A DNA stretch of 64,000 bases from positions 19,271,679-19,335,678 of the forward strand of contig OX393564.1 in NCBI GenBank assembly GCA_947652115.1. Direction: 5' to 3'. The notes under the pieces were generated by a model. The model saw only the letters and a program-made list of their open reading frames with translations. It did not search any database and was not told the DNA's origin. The translations under genes were made by a program, and so were the position numbers. This document shows positions 24,412 through 46,143 of this stretch, piece after piece. The first letter of the stretch is position 1. Every line of letters begins with the position of its first letter. Origin of the DNA: Blastomussa wellsi. Lineage: Eukaryota; Cnidaria; Anthozoa; Scleractinia; Plerogyridae.

Positions 24412-26140
24412 CTGTAAGGAGCTAGCAAACACCTAAACGACGGTCAACAAACTTCCGCTCCGCCTGTGAAAGAAAATTTTTGTATTTGCAATTCATGAAT
24501 AATAGAATAGAACGCCGAGTCAACCAACCGTCTCTAGCCATTACACTATTTGAAATCGAGCAAATCGGCAAAATAACGTTTATAGAGGGAAAACAGTTAC
24601 CGAAACGTACATCATTCATGCCATATTTCGTAGACTAATAATCAGTTGACTTCGAATTCTTAGACGTCTGATCATAGGGTCGCTTTGCATAGCTTTCCTG
24701 GAAGTGTTAGCTTGCTGCGAATAACATGAATATTGAGTTTTTGAAATAACATGCCAAGCGAAACGAATTACCTCCAGAAGCTAACAACAATCTAGCCTAA
24801 TGGACAGGCTGTATTATGGAATGCTATCTTTCAGTGTTCTCCCCTGAAAAAGGTTTTTTGTGGTGGGTGCGTGTGTTTTAACTGAACTATGGACTAATTA
24901 CTTTCATTAACGTCACGCAACACAGAAAGAAGACGGTGGTGGACTGAGAAATTAAGCATATTTCTATGACTGAAGTCTTGTCAGGGAAGAAACCAGGGAT
25001 AAAATTATTCATGGTTAGATACCTTCGAAGCTATTTCGGGTTTTTATGATGAAAAAACGAAAAAAGAAATGACTGAGGGAAGTGCATCGGTTTGCCTCAT
25101 ACTAGCTTCAGCCCTACCCCGGGGGGGGGGGGGTACTCCCTTAAATTTATATTTGAGGAACGAGAACCTCGAAAAACCATACCCTATCCCGTGGCACGTA
25201 CCTATATAGCCCATATATGGGAGTACTCCCCCAGGGAGCCCTGTATCAAACAAATATGACGTTCATTCTTGACATGTAACGTTATTAGCTGGCGCCTTTA
25301 TATAAGATGAAGTTCAACTTTCTTCTTGGTTTATATTTTATTTTCCTTTGTTTAGAAGTCGTTACCGTGAATGAATGAATGTAGGGAACGGCCGGTAAAT
25401 CCGAAAAGTGCGAACACAGTACGTCAAACATAATAGCATACGCCAGCCACTTCGCAGTTCTACTTCACACAGTCTTCACTCACGTGGTAGGCAAAGTAAG
25501 GAGTCAATAGAGATGTTGCGGTTTTCTCCTTAGTTCAAATTTTGGTTCCCTTCTCATTAAATTTGAACCGAGGATAAAACTGAACCACAACATATATTAA
25601 GCATATTCATATCTATATGCCTTCGAAAGCTGTATTATAAATTATCTCTGGGTATCTGTTTAGGTGTGAATTAACTACTACATGTCGAAATTGTGAGTCC
25701 ATTGGGACTGTATAGGTAATCGTTGATGTCTCCATGACGTTGATTGTCTGCCTCACAACTCAGCTTTTTAAAGTGTTACCAACAACAACAGCAACGTTTA
25801 TTGTACCCATGAGATTTAAATCAATTAAATTAAATAAAAGCTTGTTTACTGGTATAGCAGGTTAAGTTTTTGAAATTAAAATGGCTCTGTTTGCACGCTG
25901 TTCAATTGTACAAAAATTTCAATTTAACTCTGAAAATCAGCATTAACGTTATCGCTGTTGACAATGTTGTGCCAACAGCTTAATTACTCAATGCATGCAA
26001 GGCGAATATTGAAACGACTCTATTTGGCTGTGACATCATATATTGTTTCGATTCCCAGCACTGCTTAGTCGTCACGTGAGAGAGATTTTCCCGTCTTCCG
26101 GGAATCGAAGTTGACCTCTTTCCCGTCGAGCGCGGCGAGA
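24412..26140. other. Interval between MRH-B and MRH-C
   Basis: It should hold the missing signal-peptide exon and promoter of MRH-B on the minus strand. I looked for an ATG-plus-hydrophobic exon ending in a phase-0 donor and found none I trust. Apart from the short repeat at 25115-25240, nothing is recognised. Confidence 0.4.
25115..25240. repeat. Short inverted-repeat element with G-run ends
   Basis: CCCCGGGGGGGGGGGGGGTACTCCC at the left pairs with the inverse of GGGAGTACTCCCCCAGGG at the right. The interior has TATATAGCCCATATATGG. I recall this as a widespread coral repeat type. Confidence 0.65.
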
Positions 26141-26226
26141 GGTATTTAAAGGAAATAATATAACTAGAAATCTGACCAGACCAGACCAGAAGACCAAGAA
26201 TTTTGTCAATTGAGTTGTGGAGCGAG
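26141..26226 (+). promoter_or_regulatory. Possible MRH-C core promoter and non-coding first exon
   Basis: A CG-rich block is followed by GGTATTTAAAGG (TATA-like), a possible start region around 26170, and a donor-like GCGAG/GTATAA at 26226/26227. MRH-C's coding exon begins right after an acceptor (CCTCAG at 26-27 kb spacing, 27634), so a spliced upstream leader is expected. The link is inferred. Confidence 0.3.
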
Positions 26227-27634
26227 GTATAATTGTCCTGTTATCTATCTTTGAAGTAAGATGATTTTAGTCTTAATGGGATCATAACGGTTGCCATTTG
26301 GTTGGGTTAAATAAAGACTAATCTTTTGCATCATTCTATGCTTCAGAGATAAAACGATCTCTTTAATGTTCGTGTGGAATGAAATACTAGTTATATCTTC
26401 TAGCCAACCTCCCTAATTTGACACGTTTCGTTGCTGTATCTTTTAGAGCTGAAGTCTGTCATTGTACGTTCGAACTGTGAATATGCATGGTATTCTCATA
26501 TTTCGTATGAAAATCCCAGTATTCTCTGAATAGGATATGCAAATTACTTGCATATCTTCTGCTATTTATTAATAGCAGAATATGTGAAATCTGTTAATTG
26601 TATCGAAAGAATAGTAACCATGTAGCCATGTCCGGAAATATTTCCCGTCAAAATAAAGAGGTTACTGAGCCATATCTAAATATTAATTATTCTGTAGATA
26701 CTATGACGAATTATGTTTCCCCCAAGTTAAGACTTGTCTCCTTTTAACATTACCTTGGTGGCAAAATGAACAGGGTAAAACGAAGTGTCGCCTATGTGAA
26801 ATGTTTCGCAATTCTCCACTGGTATTGCGCAAGTAGTCATGCATGGACTACCGAGTTGAGAGTCGTTTTGTCACGGTCTTGTATGAGCAAGTCTCCGTGA
26901 CAGATTATTCGCAGCTCATTGTCAGTGCTTGAAATTTCCTGGAAATTTGTATTCCGCGTTCCTGGTTTTCTCGGAACGGCGATTGTTTATTTGTGTGTGT
27001 GCCTTTTCGTCTGGGACTTTTTTGTTGTTCCTCCTTTAAGGTGTCTGTAAAATGAATAATGCATTTTCTTAATGCATTGATAAGGTGAAAAGTAAATAGC
27101 ACACGAAGAATGCACATGCACATCAGCAAATTTATGATCAAAGAGTGGAAAGCCATGACGACTAGTGCGGCTGTGGCGACAAAATGCCAGCATCAACGTT
27201 ATCATTGTGGAGATGTTATTTATTTATCTCAATATAGCGTTAGGAATATGTTTGCTTTTTGCAAATATTTTAATTGTAATTCTTGGTTTCTAGCTTTACC
27301 GGTATCATTTTCCACTGCGTGTATGTTGGAAGAAAGTAACTTTATTGGTTCAGGTTTAAGTGTTGCTATTTGTGAAAAAAACGTATAGGTCATAACTATG
27401 ATGTCGCTGCACTCTCAATTTTCAAATCTACTTTATAAAATAGGTTTAGTTGCTTTGGATGGTGTCGATGTAGAACATGTGTTATAATTACCTGTTTGCA
27501 GGATAGCATGGACAGGATCCCCATACAGTATAGGCAATCAAATCCTGACAGTAATACAGTCACCGCGTCAGAAATGAATTATACATTATACATTATACAT
27601 TATAAATGAAATAAGGATACTTTTCTTTCCTCAG

Positions 27635-30600
27635 GTTAAAATGAAGTACCGATTTCTATTAGGATTCTTTTGCATATGTTGTATTCACGAGAGTTCAGCC
27701 CAAGGCATCGAGATTCTCAACAATTGTACGTGTAAAACGTCTGATGGTGGAATTTACAGCCTGATGCCCCTTCGAAGAACAGACGGGCTTCCAAAGTATG
27801 TGTAAATTCACCGAATGAAGTAATTTTTTGTTAAAGTTATTCCGTATTTGCCTTGCTTTGCTTCGTGTTTGCTGAGCTTCAAGATTGATTTTCACAAATT
27901 ACATCATGGCGGCAACGACCTCCATGTAAAAAGTCACGCAAAACATGCTTTTTTGCCAATCAAAGTTTCATTCATGAGCAGGACTAAAAGGCAACCATGC
28001 ATTAATGCTTGCATGTATTAATGGCCAGTTAGGCGTGTCCCTGCTTGATGTCCGTTGGATGTTTTTGTTGCCCTGGGCGTTCATTAAATCTACACGTTAT
28101 TAGTTGTTGTGACTGTCCTGAGGAATGGTTTTGGTTTTGGTTCCTCTGTACGAACCCAGTATTTTTAATTTATTTTTCATAAATAAATGCAATCAGTCTT
28201 AGGTCGTCTTAGGTTGAACTTCTTAATTCAAACCAAGAGCTACCTTCAACCATTTTTAGGTTTTTGAATACCCGGTACAGTTTTCTTCTTTTGCTTGTTG
28301 TTAAAGATCCCATATAAAGATGGATGTTCCAGCACTTACGACGTACGTACACTGATATAAATGATGTAAGCCACCTTTTGTTTTGCTTTATTAAAATTAT
28401 ACTATTTTTTATTGAATTTCATTTTCAACAACAGATTTATAGTTTCTGGCACGAAATACCCAGGTTGGCGATACGCTTACAACCCATGTACGCCAGTGGA
28501 TGTGGGACAAAATGACCCCGATGCCGATCCTCATAAAATCTGTCGAAATGTTGCGGTAAGTTTCTCTGGTGGCTTTTAGATATTCTTTTCTAAAAGTCTA
28601 TTTTGTGCACACCTTGTCATTCCTGTTTTGTTACTCTCCTTGCTTGTTCCATTGTTTTTCGTCCTCTTTTTGGCCAAGGTTATGCTACCTTTCTCTTGCT
28701 CTGCTTCTCCAGCTGCATGCGAATGATTCTACGCTAGCTCCTTTTTGACCTGTACCTTCTTTATAAAAGTTGAAATGTTGCTTCTCCTCCTCTTTCTTCC
28801 TCCTCCGCCACCTCTTCCTCCCCCCTCCCCTCCTCCTCCTCCTCTTTCTCCCCCCTCCCCCCTCCTCCTCCTCTTCCTCCTCTTCTCATGGCTATGGCGT
28901 AGCAAGGCGGGTTCATCTTTTATCATTTAGTCATAATGATTCTAGTCCCACCACTTGATAGATCAGTAAACATTATTTCCAAACTTTCTGCAGATTTGCA
29001 AATATGCAGAGATCGAAAAACCACGTGAGTACTATGAAGTTGGTCTGCAGAAAGACGTTAGCTGTGAAATCGCCGAAGGTGGACAAATAGAGCTGGTCTA
29101 CAAAACCAAGTAATCCTATCTATTTGATATTCTTGTTATATTAGTAAATAAAATTAGGTGGTAATAAATAGGTGGTAGGAGCGCCATAATAGCCTCTGAT
29201 TTAAACACCGGACTGATTTAGCGAGTTATACAAACACTGTAGTTCACATTTTGGATTCGGTGAACCTGAATAAGCTAAAGAAACTGTTTACTTTCATTTA
29301 AACCTTTTTCTAAATACATATTCCTATAGTTAACATAGGGGGTTAGTATTATGAAAGGACAATCATGGAAACTATGCAAACATTGACTTTTCAGTGATCC
29401 CAGCATAGACAATCCGCATTCCAGAGTGGTGTTCGTTTGTGACGAGTCAGCTTCAGACCCAACTTTTCGAACCGTGGATGAAGATAACTATGTTAGTATG
29501 AACTGTTATGTCAACTTTATTTCATTTATTGACAATTATGACGTTGTTTGCGACCTTGAAAGGAATTGTGTACAATGTTATGGTTACTGTAGCGAATGCA
29601 AAACACAGAAAGGGTCAACAGTGGATTTTTGTCCAATTCAGACAAATGATGAAGTAATGCACACTCTAAAATGAATGAATAGTATTTGAAAGAAACAGTT
29701 AAAAGCTGCACCACTTGATATGAAACAATGAAGCTAAAAAGGTTTATGAAGGGCCTACGTTTGGGCCATTACATCCCATCGTTGCTGGGTTTTTTTAACA
29801 GTCAAATACAACTAACTTGAAAGATTTCCATTTCATGGTCTGGCCCCAGTTTGGGGCCGTGGTATCTATTACCACATAATAATACTGAGCAGTCAATGCC
29901 AAGATTGTTTACTTTCTTTGGATAGATCTTTTCCATTAAACACTACTGCGTCTGTCGAAACCGATGCCCATCGTGGCATGAAGCTGCCTCAGTTCTTCTC
30001 CCAGACTCTATCAAAGCAGATGTTCGATTAGACACGACGGCAGAAGAACAAGGTGATAAACATTGACTGTTCTAATCATTTATTGAATGTACTTTTTTTA
30101 TTTTCTTTTCCTTCTAGAAGAGGTTTTAGAAATCTAACTAACACAACGAGATATTTATAAAAAATTGAACTCTCTGAGGTATATAACTTGTCAACCGGTC
30201 CGACTGAACAGTGGCAGGGATGAAGTATCACGTGGCATCACGTGGCGGCGAAGCCTGTAGTGAATCTTGGTCTAAAATCCTTGCAACGATTAACTTCCAT
30301 GTACATATTAGTGTCATTAATTTGTCGGTTGTTGTAAAGCCCTCCGAACAAGGATGAGAACCAACAAAAACTCCACCCCCATATGACCCCGGGTCCCGGA
30401 ATAGAAAGGGGCCACATTGATAGGTTGGGGGGGGTGATGGAAGGAAGAAGGGGGGGGGGGGGTGGTGAACGAGCGCTTTCACCAATACGTTTGAGAAGCA
30501 TACCTGCATAGTCGCTTGCCGTCATAGTTTTTCAAAGTTAGTTCATAGTTATGGGAAAATTTCTATCAATTATCCAAATAGGCCATTTCCGAGATGCCTA

Positions 30601-31665
30601 TCCCCTCTGTACAACATCGTCATCATCAGCAGCAACATTCCCACATATGAATTGTGTTACGTCCTGTAATCGACCACGAAATTTCTTCATCACATTGTCA
30701 AATTTGGTGTTGGCTCACGAGGCCACCGCGGCTATTTCTGACAACTAACAGCACCAAAACTGTAAGCAGTTTGAGCGACTGAAGCTGTTTTTGAAAGTTT
30801 TAAACGCGCGTGCAACCTGGAACCCAGGCTTTCGCTCTTTTGTGTTTCGGTGAATATTTATACCGGGAACGTTAGCCAGTGAGCGCGCGAGAATTTCTGC
30901 AGTTATGGTAAAATTAGAATTGTAACATATTACGTAGGGTGAGGAGACCTCCAGGAAACCACCCGACATAAGATGCCCAATTTAGCATGTCATGAAGCAG
31001 TATGTGCTGGATGGTTTGAGTTGGATTGTAAATAAAAAATCCAGTTATGGTGGCTCACAACAGTCTCCAGGTTTTATACTTTAATGGGTCAGTACTACCA
31101 CTTTACATCCGTTGATTTTAAAATATCATTGTCAAACAAATGTCTAATCATTTGTAAACAAGTTGTGGTTAACACCATTAGTTTAAGCTTTGAGGGCTTT
31201 TAAATCAAAACGAGCTGTGTCCCCCATTTTTATAATCGAGTTTTGTATTACAACATATTACGTTGTACATATATCTAAATTTCCACACAGTTTTACTTGC
31301 ACGTTCATTGTCTTCAGCAAATCAAGCCAATTCCCATATGAAAGGGGTTACACCAGGACTCGGTTCGAAAAGGAGGTGAAAGGTATCTCGGAAATGGCTT
31401 ATTAAGCTGGTATCATCTCGCTATTCCTTTTGTGATGGACGTCATCTATTTGAATTAACCCTTTTTGGTGTTATCCAGTCCCCCTTTTTTACATTCACTT
31501 ATAAAAATCTTTTCTTCAGGCAGGGGAACCAACATTGTTCCAGGCGTCGTGGCGGTTATTGGAGTGATTGTTGCCATCGTCGTTGTGATGGTTCTGTGGC
31601 GAAGGTTCCGAGCCCGCAGTAACAGTTTGGAGAGACAGCGACTCTTTGATAGTAATCTCATGTAA
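27635..31665 (+). CDS. MRH-C: complete MRH-like type I membrane protein (6 coding exons, 253 aa)
   Basis: The coding exons are 27641-27795, 28435-28555, 28994-29109, 29395-29491, 29926-30052 and 31520-31665. Acceptors are AG, donors GT (one GTTAGT), and the total of 762 nt ends at TAA. Exon 1 gives a signal peptide (FLLGFFCICCIHESSA) and NNCTCKTSDGG. Exon 2 gives WRYAYNPC and CRNVA; exon 3 ICKYAEIE and IELVYK; exon 4 SRVVFVCDE and DEDNY; exon 5 IFSIKHYCVCRNRC plus a linker; exon 6 a transmembrane helix (VVAVIGVIVAIVVVMVLW) with a short basic tail ending LFDSNLM. Domain and layout resemble the cation-dependent mannose-6-phosphate receptor (about 277 aa). Of its four sugar-binding residues, Arg, Glu and Tyr appear kept (SRVVF, DEDNY) but the Gln after the second Cys is Lys. 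A role in sorting or surface glycan binding is inference. The CDS starts after an acceptor at 27634, so the 5' UTR is spliced. Confidence 0.85.
28783..28893. repeat. (CCT/CTT)n polypyrimidine tract
   Basis: About 110 bases of almost pure C/T on the plus strand within an MRH-C intron. The long Pro/Ser/Leu or Arg/Gly frames across it are artefacts. Confidence 0.9.
30422..30464 (+). repeat. G-rich tract in MRH-C intron 5
   Basis: Two long G runs (about 9 and 13 bases) with G-rich spacing; capable of G-quadruplex or slippage. The rest of this 1.5-kb intron has no recognised feature. Confidence 0.7.
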
Positions 31666-33008
31666 TATCATACAGTTCAATAGATTGACCCATTTCTATG
31701 ACGATTGAAAGTCGTTACAATAGCTTATTTCAGCGAAATATGTAGACAGAAAGTTATTTTTTAACATCAAAAGCATTATATCATAGGATATGGAAAATGC
31801 GAATTATTTGCTGCTAGGAAGGAAAGGAAAGGAAATACCATTAGAGGCGAGTAAGGCTTATAGTGACATATTAACCAAATTTGCTTTTATTTGGAGAAGC
31901 ATACAGCAAATGGAATAAGAAATTCAATAGCTGTAGGATGTAATGTAAGAGGAATAGGTTAAAAATTGCGTTAGATATTTCCTTTTGAAAAACGGCAGAT
32001 TTACGGACGCTAATATAGCTGCCTGTAACATTTAAATGCATCGCTTAAAGCGTTTATTGAATTTGTGCCCGAGTGTCATTGTTTTTGAAAAGACATATAA
32101 TGGAGTAAGTCTTTTCACCCCTCAATTGCGTGCGAGCAGCAAATTTGCTCATCAGTCTTGCTGCAAGAGAAAGCTTTGCATGCAACCAGCCATACTGTTA
32201 TTATATGTAGCTACAACCGTAATAATTATATTGCCTGCCGGGACACTGACTACTAAACTTTAAAAGTTTAATGGAGGTAACTTACTGGTGCTGATATTGC
32301 GCTCTACAGAGCAAGATGTTTCAGTCTATTCTCCATATTGCTTTTGTTGCGTTACATGGCCCCTTCAATCCATTTTAATGAAGCTTCTAAAAATTCCAAT
32401 TTCAGAGGAGAAATAAGGTGCGATTCTTTGTTAAAGGGTCATTTCCACGATATTGCACATGTACAGCCATTATTCGAACAGAAAAAGTTTTAACCGCTAA
32501 ACATTTGGTAAGGTTGCGCGCTGAATGCTTCCACGAACCAACGTTGCCTTCTGCAATTGTTTTGGATTTTTCACGAGTCCTCGTTAACCTCTTTGTGTAG
32601 CTTCATCCCTTCGTTTTAGCTTTCATACCGAGCTGCTTTGTGTATTACCCCTTGAGGACATCATGTTTCCTGTGATGTTCATATGAATTATTAATACAAG
32701 CAATATATTCCGTTTACAACTTCCACAAATTACCAAGTAATACTTTACTTCAATTTTTATAGCTTGTGCAAACCTCGCGAGGTAGATGGAAAAGGATTTT
32801 AATCACATAACTTAACTTTGATTTCTCATGGTCCGCCGAATCAGAAATCAAATCACCACACATACACAGAAAAGTTTCACAGGCCTTTAAACATACGCAG
32901 TTCTAATAATGACGCCAGCTTTACCGCGTGGTGAACCAATGGACACTGGATGCGAACTCTCTGCTGATATAGTCGACTACGCCATTACCCAGCAAATTTC
33001 TTATTTCG
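31666..33008. other. Intergenic stretch between MRH-C and the MRH-D alternative last exon
   Basis: MRH-C 3' UTR and AT-rich sequence. No close AATAAA is seen after the stop, and no other gene is recognised. Confidence 0.5.
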
Positions 33009-33130
33009 TTATATATTGTTGTCATTGTTATTTCGTCTTGTCACTAACACCCATACAAGAATTGGGGCGAAAATGAAAGCAGCAATTCTAGCGCTAACAG
33101 CAACCGGTATTACGACTGTCATCCGGTCAG
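33009..33130 (-). CDS. Duplicate MRH last exon (second transmembrane/tail exon for MRH-D, or orphan)
   Basis: After a CTACAG acceptor, a phase-1 exon encodes DRMTVVIPVAV, a hydrophobic helix (AAFIFAPILVWVLV) and a very short tail RRNNNDNNI before TAA. It aligns with the last exon of MRH-D (PITILVPVGAG ... VPVVVWLKKRNGDNNN), including the proline-flanked start and the Asn/Asp-rich tail. The phase also fits MRH-D exon 5, so it could be a downstream alternative last exon giving a receptor with almost no cytoplasmic tail. I find no other MRH exon between 33.2 and 36.1 kb, so an independent gene is less likely; a relic of duplication is possible. Confidence 0.6.
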
Positions 33131-33650
33131 CTGTAGATATGTCCAGGATTGACCAATAATGAGATGCAAGCTCTTTATGATAAGCATCATAGAGTGTCAA
33201 AAGTTATGTAAACCCTCCACTACGTCTCGTGTTTTCATAACTGTCTCGAATTCTCCCAAACCCCCTCGTGTTTTGATGAAGCTATGTAAAACAAGGAAAA
33301 AGTCCTCTGTTGCTTAATAGACCTTTTTTGCTTGGGCGGTTTGTTGCCCCATTACAGACCATGTGATGATACTCTTGAGAATTCTTGCTTTCAAATTTTC
33401 AAATATTGGGTGGACATGAATAAAGAATTTTTGGATGGACAAAAGAACAATTTTCTAGAGAATTTCACCTGGTCTGCATTGGGAAAACAAACACGCCCAA
33501 GCGAAAAAGGTTTATTGTGGGCTCCCGCTAATACTTCCACCGGTATGGAGGCCCTTCCGAGAAATATGTCCACCATGAACGGACGTTAAAGGTACTGTCA
33601 CGAGTATCACATTAAAAATTCAGAGGTTTTGCTAGACACATCTACCCATC

Positions 33651-33845
33651 TGGCCACCCAACAAACTTTTTTGACAAGCTAGCCAATCAGAGAGCGCGAA
33701 TTTGTTTGAGTTGTCCCGCCTGTTAAAAGAGCGACAGGTTTCGTGACAAATGCTTTGAACATTGCAAGAGGTGGGACAGCTCAAACAAATTTGCGCTCTC
33801 TGATTGGCTAATTATAACTAGTCAAAAAAGTTTGTTGGGTGGCCA
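33651..33845. repeat. Foldback element with about 60-bp arms
   Basis: TGGCCACCCAACAAACTTTT and CAATCAGAGAGCGCGAATTT at the left recur in inverse at the right (AAATTTGCGCTCTCTGATTG, AAAAGTTTGTTGGGTGGCCA). Confidence 0.85.
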
Positions 33846-36136
33846 CACTAAGGCGCGCAACGCTGTAAAAGCTTCAGATTTCACATTGAAAAGGTCTTGC
33901 TCTCGTGGGTTGTAAAAATAGCTGAAATATTGATTGCGGTTTCCCTTTTTCCATCAACATTTAACTTCATATCTTCTTCTTGATGTTCAAGGAACTTTTC
34001 TTTTTCGAGCGAAGATAAAAACACCAGTGACAATGTACCTTTAAGTATATATACAAGTCGAGGGCATATCAGTTTTCGGATTAGTGTCTTATCTATTATT
34101 GGAACAATTTCTAATTTAAGCTTGCAGAAACATTTTCAACAGCAGCATTTTTTGAAATACAATCAAATCTGTTCAAATTTCCAGTTGCCCTGTAAAGGGG
34201 CATAATATAACAAGAAAATCCGGATATCCAAACAATTCACTTTGAAGAATATGGGTTTATCAACACATCAAAGAAACAGTTATGTTAAGTCCCAGCCTCA
34301 GCATAGTTCTTCGTTGAATTTTTGCGAGTTTTTGAGTTTTTTGTTTCTTTAATTCAGGGTTTGGGATATGTCAATTCCCCTCAGTTACTTTGAGACTGAC
34401 CTTAGGGACTTTTTCGATCTAATGTTTAGAAGAAAAAATTCGCTTATAACGGGTATCCAGTGGACGCAAGTTTTGTGGATGATGAAAATGAACTCCAAAA
34501 ACAAAGGAAATGGTCATTTGCGGACGTCACAGGAAACAAACTTCAGTTCCAGAGCCAATCTATAAATAACTTCTCTGGCATTGACATGTCCCAGCCAACC
34601 CCCTTTTTGGCATTCTCGGTTACCTCTTTTTCTCTTGACTTACAAGAGTAAGGTGGTGATGTGACTTCGGGTCCTGCAGTAATAGTTTTTACTGGACCGA
34701 TTGGACATTATAAGTGGAAGGAGGTGGGTATCAAAGAAGCACGTACAAGCCATCCACTTGGTGCTGCAATGAAATGCGTTCAATATATAACTGTCATTTC
34801 TTGCAGCCCCTATTTCATAATAACAAAATTCTCGGTAATCGTATCAACTACCAAGAACAACAACATCTAAAAGTCCTTAGCAGTATTAACAATTAAAATT
34901 TAGAATCTCCGTTCTCTTTGAAACAAGTATATAGCACGTCTTTATTGGCACTGCATGTTGACCACTCCGTATTGACCAGCTAAAGTAACTGAAGTAAAAC
35001 AAAATCCCCAACCCTCCAGGCAATAATTAAATGTATAAAATTTACACGTCTTTATATGAAACTATTTGTTGAACTCTTTAAGTATTGACTTGCTAAAGGA
35101 ATTGAAGTAAAACAAATCTTGTTAAAGCCTCTCAAACCTGAAATTCTCAACACACAGGGAAACTTAAAGGCATAAAATTTACAAACTACTACTTGATGAT
35201 ACCTCCAATTAGGTGGACATAAAAAATCTCTATACTTTTAACTGTGCCATTTGTGACAGATCCTTCTCCTTCTCCTCTCACCTTCCTGTTACACATTACT
35301 TAGATTTATTTTTTTCTTAAGAAACATACTCTATAAATAGTAAGTCTAACTTATTTTGTAAAGTACACTTTCATCATGTTTTAATCTAATCGATTCTCTA
35401 AACGTTGGCTATTCTCATTCACTCATAAGGGACGAAAATATCTTAATAATTCCGGTTTTATGGCTAACTTGGCATGGCATATTCCACGCCGGCTCTTTGG
35501 TGCGTCGCAGATTGGTTTTCCCACTATCCTCCCCTTCAGTGACGTCTACCATCCCTACATTTATACTGCCACTCTTAGTGCTGTGCAAACTTTCTCCTCC
35601 CATGATTATCTTAATAAGCATAAGTAACAAAGTGTCTTTTCAATGAATGTGAATATATTACCATTCGATATTCACTGATAGACGATCGCGCTCGTTTGCA
35701 ATGAAATGAAAAATATTCTCTATTTTTGACTTAAAAATACTTAAAAGTTGAAGATTTCTGATCGCTGTTCTTCACGGCTTTTCTACAACAGCAAACTATT
35801 ACTATTATTAGCAATTTATTTAACGTTATAAAATTGTAATTCAGCGATTAAAATATTTAATTCCATTTTCTTTTACCTGCAATTGGATGCAGAAGCCCTA
35901 TCTACACAATTTGATTGGATTCTGGCGTTGATTTTCGTTAATTTCAGTATTCCTTATAAAACAAAGAAAACTGCTTGAAATTAAACACCTATAAAAGCAT
36001 ACAGTCTTTGTCAACTCAAGATTAATTTACTCTGTGTTCAGAGATTTCACATAGAAGGAGGGGCACTTTATAGTAGCCTGTTAAAATAGTAGGATCCCTC
36101 AAAGAAAGACGTTTAATATTAAAAACGTATAAAAAG
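33846..36136. other. Non-coding or unrecognised stretch
   Basis: The plus-strand frame at 34460-34651 (DENELQKQRKWSFADVTG) and the minus-strand frame at 35415-35630 look mildly protein-like but match no family I know. No repeats with clear ends are seen. Confidence 0.4.
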
Positions 36137-44530
<8,394 letters not shown>

Positions 44531-46143
44531 CGGAATGCCTTTGCAGTGACTAAAGATATTAAGAAAAAAAAAATAACTCGTTTTTTAGCAAGGTTATTAC
44601 TAATCTGGGAAGCCGTACCGCTCTTAAATCTGGCACTACCATCCTTAAACAAAACTCCTCGTTGAATACCTCTAGTGACACGTCACCAGACACAAGAGTA
44701 CGTACAAGCATTCTTTAGAGTACAGTAGAAGCTTCCCCTTTAGTGTCTTATCAATGTTTATTACAAGGCTACGGTAGCTAGAGGGCCAATAACTACAATC
44801 AGACTGCTCCATTGTAGGTCCAATATTTGCGAAGTATTGGACCGAGTATTGGACCGGGTATTGTCCCGAACGATGCCGTGCGCGACTGCTGAGGCTTACA
44901 AAAGCAAACGAATTAACGTGGCTTGCCTAAAAATCCCTCTCGTTCTCAGTACGAGAAAAAAAAATTCCTTTATGTTGTTTTACAAACCATAAAAACTTTT
45001 TATGGGAATTTTTTCTGACCGAAACACCCGGGGTGCTAGCTCATAATTTCGTTCTTTCTCGATAGTTTCCACTGTTGGCTTCTATCTGTAAAAATATTTT
45101 TCAGTCGTGTAATAAATCCCTTATTAAACAAGCTTTCTCGGGACGGTACATACGTACTGGGAGTACTCGGCCATCGGTCTTGTATGGACCTCGCTGCGCT
45201 CGGTCCGTACTGTAAAGACCTCGGGCCGATATTCTCGTGCTTAGTTAATTGCTGGCTCGCCTTTGCGAGGAGGTAGCATCGAAGCTCCTATAACCTCTAA
45301 ATTTCAGTGGCAGGGATAGTGTTGCAGCCCTATTGTTTTAGGGTAGGGTCCATTGTTTGTGTTTTTTGTTCTTTTGTCTCACCTGAAGGGTGGTCCCCAA
45401 ACAGGTGAGACTTTGTAAGAGCTGCGAGGTGACCCTAGCGAGGCAGCACAATATTCTAGTTTTCCTGTGTTTGTTGGGTATCCTGTTTTGCATATGCGGT
45501 GCCGAGCCAAATTTGGAAGTCAGATTTCGCGCATGCGGTCTACAATTCTGTATATTTTTTTAAGTCATATTGCGTGAAGTAGAGTTTATAAAAAATTTAC
45601 AGTTAATAACTGTTTGAATTTTGGGAAATATGTAAACTTCATCTGCTAGATTGTAATATTCAGCTTTAAATACGTTCTTGAACATCGTTACATTGTTGGA
45701 TTATTTTAAAGCGAAATTTTAGGCGATTTTCCAACTTTTGCAAACTGCTCGAGGTCACAGCTTTATTTCCTTGTACGGTAGACCATTGGTTGATTTTTTA
45801 GGAAGATATGAAAAATTAATCTGCTTCTTTTTCTATGATTCTTACTTAAACTGGTTTTGAACGTTGAATGAACGCTGCTTTGTTAATAGACGCATTGTAC
45901 TGTAAACACAAATTTCCGTATTTTTAGCAGTCAGGAGCAGCGAAAGTTACGCATAATGAGCCGTGACAATTTATAATCTAATGCTAGCCATTGTTTAATT
46001 TTTTTTAGATAAGGAAATCTTGTAGTGTAATCGTTAATTCCTGTAGCCAGCACTCACTTTCATTATGAAATTCCTAGTAAGGTGTATTTACTAGTTAATC
46101 CTGGAATATGATCACCAGCGCAACTCATGCTGTGTTTACACTT
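44531..46143. other. Intergenic stretch upstream of MRH-D
   Basis: Should include the MRH-D promoter. It holds three tandem GTATTGGACCG-like words near 44835-44865 and a perfect hairpin at 45376-45411. No gene recognised. Confidence 0.45.
45376..45411. repeat. Perfect hairpin GTCTCACCTG / CAGGTGAGAC
   Basis: Ten-bp perfect arms with a 16-base loop; not followed by a T-run or any gene that would suggest a function. Confidence 0.8.

Noticed and set aside
28729..28958. Arg/Gly-rich and Pro/Leu-rich frames
   Set aside because: They are translations of the polypyrimidine tract in an MRH-C intron.
34460..34651. Plus-strand frame with RKWSFADVTG
   Set aside because: Slightly protein-like but too short and without partner exons to support a gene.
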